Below are positions 60,939-64,000 of a stretch of 64,000 nucleotides of DNA, piece after piece; the first letter of the stretch is position 1; each line of letters opens with the position of its first letter. Below the pieces are notes generated by a model. That model saw nothing but the letters and a program-made list of their open reading frames with translations, was not told the DNA's origin and made no database searches. The position numbers were made by a program, and so were the translations under genes. The stretch lies in the NCBI RefSeq assembly GCF_003703975.1, contig NZ_QTJY01000013.1, forward strand, positions 1 to 64,000, in the 5' to 3' direction. The stretch is from Larkinella soli. Lineage in GTDB: Bacteria; Bacteroidota; Bacteroidia; Cytophagales; Spirosomataceae.

Positions 60939-63707
60939 TTAAGTCGGTAAGGTATCGGCAGAGCCGGTCCAAATGTCGTCCTGGAACCAGCGGGTGATGT
61001 AGCGTTGGTTGGCGTTGGTATACGAGCCTACATCCTTGCCCTTGGAATGCACGACGGTAATCGTCAGGTAGTAGTTCTCGCTGACCTCGTAGTTGGTCAT
61101 GGCCGGCCCGAAGGGTAGTTCGACGTTGTTGACGGTCGTAAACCAGCCGTAGCCGTTTTCAGCCGGGGATTTCGGTACGAACGTCAGGTAAACCTTGCCG
61201 TTCGAGTACGAATAGGTGATCGTACCGACATTGACGTTACAGACCGACTCCTTGTAGATTGTATCACCCCCGCCCATGCCTTCGGACACCAGATCAGGCA
61301 GGTTCGAGCCCGTCAGATCGTAGGTGCCGGCCGGCTCGATGAACTCGAAGCTGAGCTGTTTGGTATCATCAGCCAGTTTGCCCGAAATCCGGTAGCGTTC
61401 GTTCTCGGTCAGGGCCCCGAAGTTGTAGCGCCACCGCCGTTCAGTACGGCCGTCGCCCAGCGTCCGGGTCGTGGAGGTCGAAATCGCATCCTTCCAACCG
61501 ATGATGGTGTTCGCTGCACCGGGTGAAATGCCTTCCAACTGCAGTTTTGGCGCGGAACCCGTGGTCCACACGAAGGCTTCCGAAGTTCCCGGCAGGCCGC
61601 TGTCCGAGCCGTTGGTGATCCGCAGGTTAGTCAGGGTCGTTTCCAGCACCGGTCCGGTGTCGGACTTGATGTAGTAGTCGCCGTCGGTGTTGGCCTGCGG
61701 CAGCGTCTGCACCGTCGTATACTCCTCCGAGGTGTTGTTCTTGTTGCGCAGCCAGATTTTGATCTGCTTGCCCTTGAACAGACCGACGCTGGAGCCGCTG
61801 TTCGACAGAAACAGCTTATCGAGCGTATACTGCTGGAAGGTCTGCGCCGTCAGGTCGTAGTAATTCGAGGAGGTAAAGTTCGACCCGCCCGTAATCGCGC
61901 TTCCGTCGGGATTGGTCAACCGTACTTCCATCTGCTGGCTACCCGATACCCGCGCCCGCACGTGATACCCCTTCGAAACGGCATCATAGGAAAAGCCCAG
62001 CCGCTCCAGCCAGGTCGGCGCCCCGGATGTACTACCCGGGTAGTTGACCGTAAAGGTGAACTGGGAGAAGGTCTGACCGCCCCGTGGATCAGTAACCGCC
62101 ACCCCTGATGAATACGTGCCAGCCACCGTCGGCGTGCCGGACAATTCGCGCGTGACAGGGTTGAATGAAAAGCCCTCCGGCAGCTGAAAGGCCCACTCGT
62201 AGGTGAGCGGCTGGCCTTCCGGATCCCGGAACGTGTTCAGCGGTACGATCCAGCTGAAGGGCTGGCCGACGATGGCCGTCATAGCTGGCAGGGGGTTGTC
62301 GACGACGGGAATCTGGTTGGGCGCTTCGGTTGGATTCGAGATGGTGATTTTCAACGTCGTCGATACCTTGGCGCCGTAGTTGTCGGTGGCCGTCACCGTG
62401 GCCGTCGCGACACCCCCCGCCGACGGAGATCCCGAGACAGTCCGGGTGGCGGCCGTATAGGACAGACCACCCGACAGGCCCGTTACTTCGATGGAGATAA
62501 TCTGGCCGTCCGGATCAGAAAATGTATTGGCCGGGATGAGGTAGCTAAAATTCTGACCGACCGTCGCCGTCTGGTCCGGAATGACGTTGGCGACGACGGG
62601 TCCCTGGTTGGTGGAGGTCTGATCGAGCAGCGTCTTCAGCTGAGCGATGGTCATACCCGCCGGCTCCTTGCCGTTGGGGGTATCGATCCACACCCCGATG
62701 ACGTTGAGCGAATTAACCGTCGGTAAATTGCCCACCCGGATGGTTTTGACCTCCGGCGTTTCGTCCTTCGCTTTCGGGTCTTTCTGAAGCGTTTCTTTGA
62801 AGGAGGGCATGGTCAGAATTTTGGCTTGCTCGAAAGACAGTCGGGTAATCTTGCGGCCCTGGCCGCCCGCTTCGATGGCCGCAAATGCCTCGGGATTGAC
62901 CGAGTCGGAGGGCAATTCGATCCGAAGGCCGGAATCGTCGGTAGCGAGACGGAAGGGGTATTGGTCGGGAAGAGCGGAGTCGAAAACGACAGTTCCCGGA
63001 GGACTTTCCATGAAGTCAGGCGACTTCTCAATGTCGGCCTGGAGGCCGTAGACCTTCACCGAATACGCCACAAAATCGCGGTTTAGCCGCACGTACACGG
63101 CGACAGTACCAGCCGCTTCGGCCAGACAGACGAGATCGCAACCCAGCGCGTCGGGCAACATGGCTTCGCGCGTCCACCAGTAGGCAAAGCCTCCCCGGTT
63201 GGCGCAGAACAGGCGGATGACGCCTTTCTGGTAGCCGCCCCAGCCTCCGCCGGTCAGCTCCACGAAAACGTGATCGTAGGTGCCCGCCCCGGAGAGGGGC
63301 AGCGTGGCGACCCGGCGGTAGATGACCTGATTCGATCCGCTGGGACGCGAGTAGGAGATGCCCTCGGCATCCTCGTTTTTCTGGAGCAGTTCGATGACGT
63401 CGGCGGCCGACAGGACGCGGTCCTGCGCTTCCAGATGGCTGGGGTCTTCCGGATCGGCGAGCTTGATGAGGCCCGGCGTCAGGTAGTTGGCCAGTCCGGG
63501 CAGGACGGCATTGGCAATCTGGGCAAAGGAAGGGAACGCCGTGGCCAGGTTGATGTCGGTGACCTCTCCGCCCTGACGGGTGATCGTCAGAATACCATTG
63601 GCGGGGTTGAAGCTGTAAGACGCAGGAATCTGGGCGATCGCGGCATTTACCTTGTCGCGGCCTTCGTTTACAAAATCACCTTCCTGGATGGATTCAAGGA
63701 CTGCCAT
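60939..63707 (-). CDS. Tail protein with two putative Ig (cadherin-like) domains
   Basis: The 922-residue protein heads the late block. N-terminally a helical stretch (MAVLESIQEGDFVNEGRDKV) resembles the N-terminal helices of phage tail proteins. After about 350 residues come two consecutive putative-Ig/cadherin-like domains, seen as ATVGQNFSYLIPANTFSDPDG...TYTAATRTVSGSPS and AIVGQPFSWIVPLNTFRDPEG...FNPVTRELSGTPT. These are the He_PIG-type pattern. Further beta modules follow. Ig-like domains decorate phage tails and bind surfaces weakly. No signal peptide is seen. Its start lies 148 nt before the divergent gene at 63856. Confidence 0.68.
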   Translation of the reverse strand: MAVLESIQEGDFVNEGRDKVNAAIAQIPASYSFNPANGILTITRQGGEVTDINLATAFPSFAQIANAVLPGLANYLTPGLIKLADPEDPSHLEAQDRVLSAADVIELLQKNEDAEGISYSRPSGSNQVIYRRVATLPLSGAGTYDHVFVELTGGGWGGYQKGVIRLFCANRGGFAYWWTREAMLPDALGCDLVCLAEAAGTVAVYVRLNRDFVAYSVKVYGLQADIEKSPDFMESPPGTVVFDSALPDQYPFRLATDDSGLRIELPSDSVNPEAFAAIEAGGQGRKITRLSFEQAKILTMPSFKETLQKDPKAKDETPEVKTIRVGNLPTVNSLNVIGVWIDTPNGKEPAGMTIAQLKTLLDQTSTNQGPVVANVIPDQTATVGQNFSYLIPANTFSDPDGQIISIEVTGLSGGLSYTAATRTVSGSPSAGGVATATVTATDNYGAKVSTTLKITISNPTEAPNQIPVVDNPLPAMTAIVGQPFSWIVPLNTFRDPEGQPLTYEWAFQLPEGFSFNPVTRELSGTPTVAGTYSSGVAVTDPRGGQTFSQFTFTVNYPGSTSGAPTWLERLGFSYDAVSKGYHVRARVSGSQQMEVRLTNPDGSAITGGSNFTSSNYYDLTAQTFQQYTLDKLFLSNSGSSVGLFKGKQIKIWLRNKNNTSEEYTTVQTLPQANTDGDYYIKSDTGPVLETTLTNLRITNGSDSGLPGTSEAFVWTTGSAPKLQLEGISPGAANTIIGWKDAISTSTTRTLGDGRTERRWRYNFGALTENERYRISGKLADDTKQLSFEFIEPAGTYDLTGSNLPDLVSEGMGGGDTIYKESVCNVNVGTITYSYSNGKVYLTFVPKSPAENGYGWFTTVNNVELPFGPAMTNYEVSENYYLTITVVHSKGKDVGSYTNANQRYITRWFQDDIWTGSADTLPT

Positions 63708-63777
63708 AAGACGCTACGGGGGTAAACTATGGTAGCGCTTCGCAGTCCGGTAGTGAAGCAGGTGCTAAGTTAAAGAA

Positions 63778-63808
63778 TTTGGGAAGATTTCCAAAAAATG
63801 ATAATTTG
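63778..63808 (+). promoter_or_regulatory. Probable promoter of the right-edge gene
   Basis: TTTG at 63778-63781 and TAATTTG at 63802-63808 are 20 nt apart, close to the Bacteroidota consensus though the -7 box is one base short. The ATG lies 48 nt downstream at 63856. Confidence 0.45.
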
Positions 63809-63855
63809 ATACCTGACGATCAACCATCTACACTTTTCTACCCTATCTTTTCATC

Positions 63856-64000
63856 ATGGCGTCAGGTAATGGAAGCCAAGAGGCACAGAGTGGAGGCTCC
63901 GTTGAGTCTTCCAAAGCCGGGATATTCATAAATATTCCGGTTCAGGAGTCTTCTAAGGAAGCGAAACCAGCTTCTTGGCTAGAAAGTACCGAACAAGTCC
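63856..64000 (+). CDS. Start of an unidentified gene at the right edge
   Basis: ATG 63856 opens a reading frame that runs past the window, giving at least 48 residues, beginning MASGNGSQEAQSGGSVESSK and then AGIFINIPVQE. The start is Ser/Gly-rich and unstructured. No family can be named. It is divergent from the late tail operon and may begin another phage module. Confidence 0.55.
   Translation, partial: MASGNGSQEAQSGGSVESSKAGIFINIPVQESSKEAKPASWLESTEQV

Larger units (their letters stand above)
38560..64000. mobile_element. Prophage or prophage-like element, incomplete at the right edge
   Basis: The segment has a divergent HTH repressor and early operon with repressor operators, a DUF4373 replication-type protein, a RuvC-like nuclease, an AT-rich cargo island, hicAB, tail fibre and spike genes and a lysis-type cassette. 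Many genes overlap by 1-4 bases in long single-strand runs, as in phages. Integrase, terminase, portal and capsid genes are not in the window, and no attachment repeats were found. The left edge is placed between the MORN-like gene and the repressor by gene content only. Confidence 0.8.

Noticed and set aside
38560-64000. Search for att direct repeats, integrase and tRNA target
   Set aside because: None was found by eye. The right boundary lies outside the window, so no attachment sites are claimed.

Overview
The window comes from a GC-rich Bacteroidota, most likely a Cytophagales member of the Spirosoma/Larkinella/Fibrella kind. This is inferred from a type IX secretion C-terminal sorting domain, the TonB receptor plus DUF4249 pairing, a membrane-bound LytTR regulator, an atpD-atpC pair apart from the other ATP synthase genes, and promoters of the Bacteroidota TTG-N19/21-TAnnTTTG type. 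GC was judged by eye, not computed. No rRNA, tRNA or CRISPR array was seen.

Region 1 (1 to about 38.5 kb) is ordinary chromosome. It holds metabolic and repair genes (lhgO, anmK, a fructosamine kinase relative, fbp, a DEAD-box helicase), a minus-strand run (Vsr-like protein, miaA, polyprenyl synthase, rhomboid, LytTR regulator), and a plus-strand envelope cluster (secreted protein, TonB receptor, DUF4249 lipoprotein, MG2-type surface protein). These are followed by a two-gene DUF1828-type cassette, a PHP metallohydrolase, an FCY1-like cytosine deaminase, a lipB-to-rnr operon, yraN, an S41 peptidase, atpDC, a large membrane TPR protein, an ABC ATPase with an overlapping SGNH lipoprotein, and a MORN-like secreted protein.

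Region 2 (about 38.6 kb to the right edge) is the visible part of a prophage or prophage-like element. A minus-strand HTH repressor faces a plus-strand early operon of small proteins, a DUF4373 replication-type protein and a RuvC-like nuclease. Two copies of one palindrome, TTTGTAA-N6-TTACAAA, overlap the -7 boxes of two early promoters and are very probably the repressor's operators. The minus-strand late block (63.7 down to 49.8 kb) encodes tail fibre or spike proteins and then a compact lysis-type cassette, ending in a strong terminator. Terminase, portal, capsid and integrase genes are not in the window, and the right end is not reached.

Region 3 is a strikingly AT-rich island (about 43.68 to 48.58 kb) set into the prophage at the 3' end of the RuvC-like gene. 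It carries a 1154-residue protein with an N-terminal lipoprotein-like signal, thirteen HEAT-like repeats of exactly 33 residues, a membrane segment and a C-terminal NACHT-type NTPase. A second gene encodes a protein with two N-terminal membrane helices. A hicAB toxin-antitoxin pair with two palindromic operators follows just outside. I regard this as prophage-borne cargo and a candidate membrane-associated defence or exclusion system. Its function is inference, and its membrane topology is puzzling.
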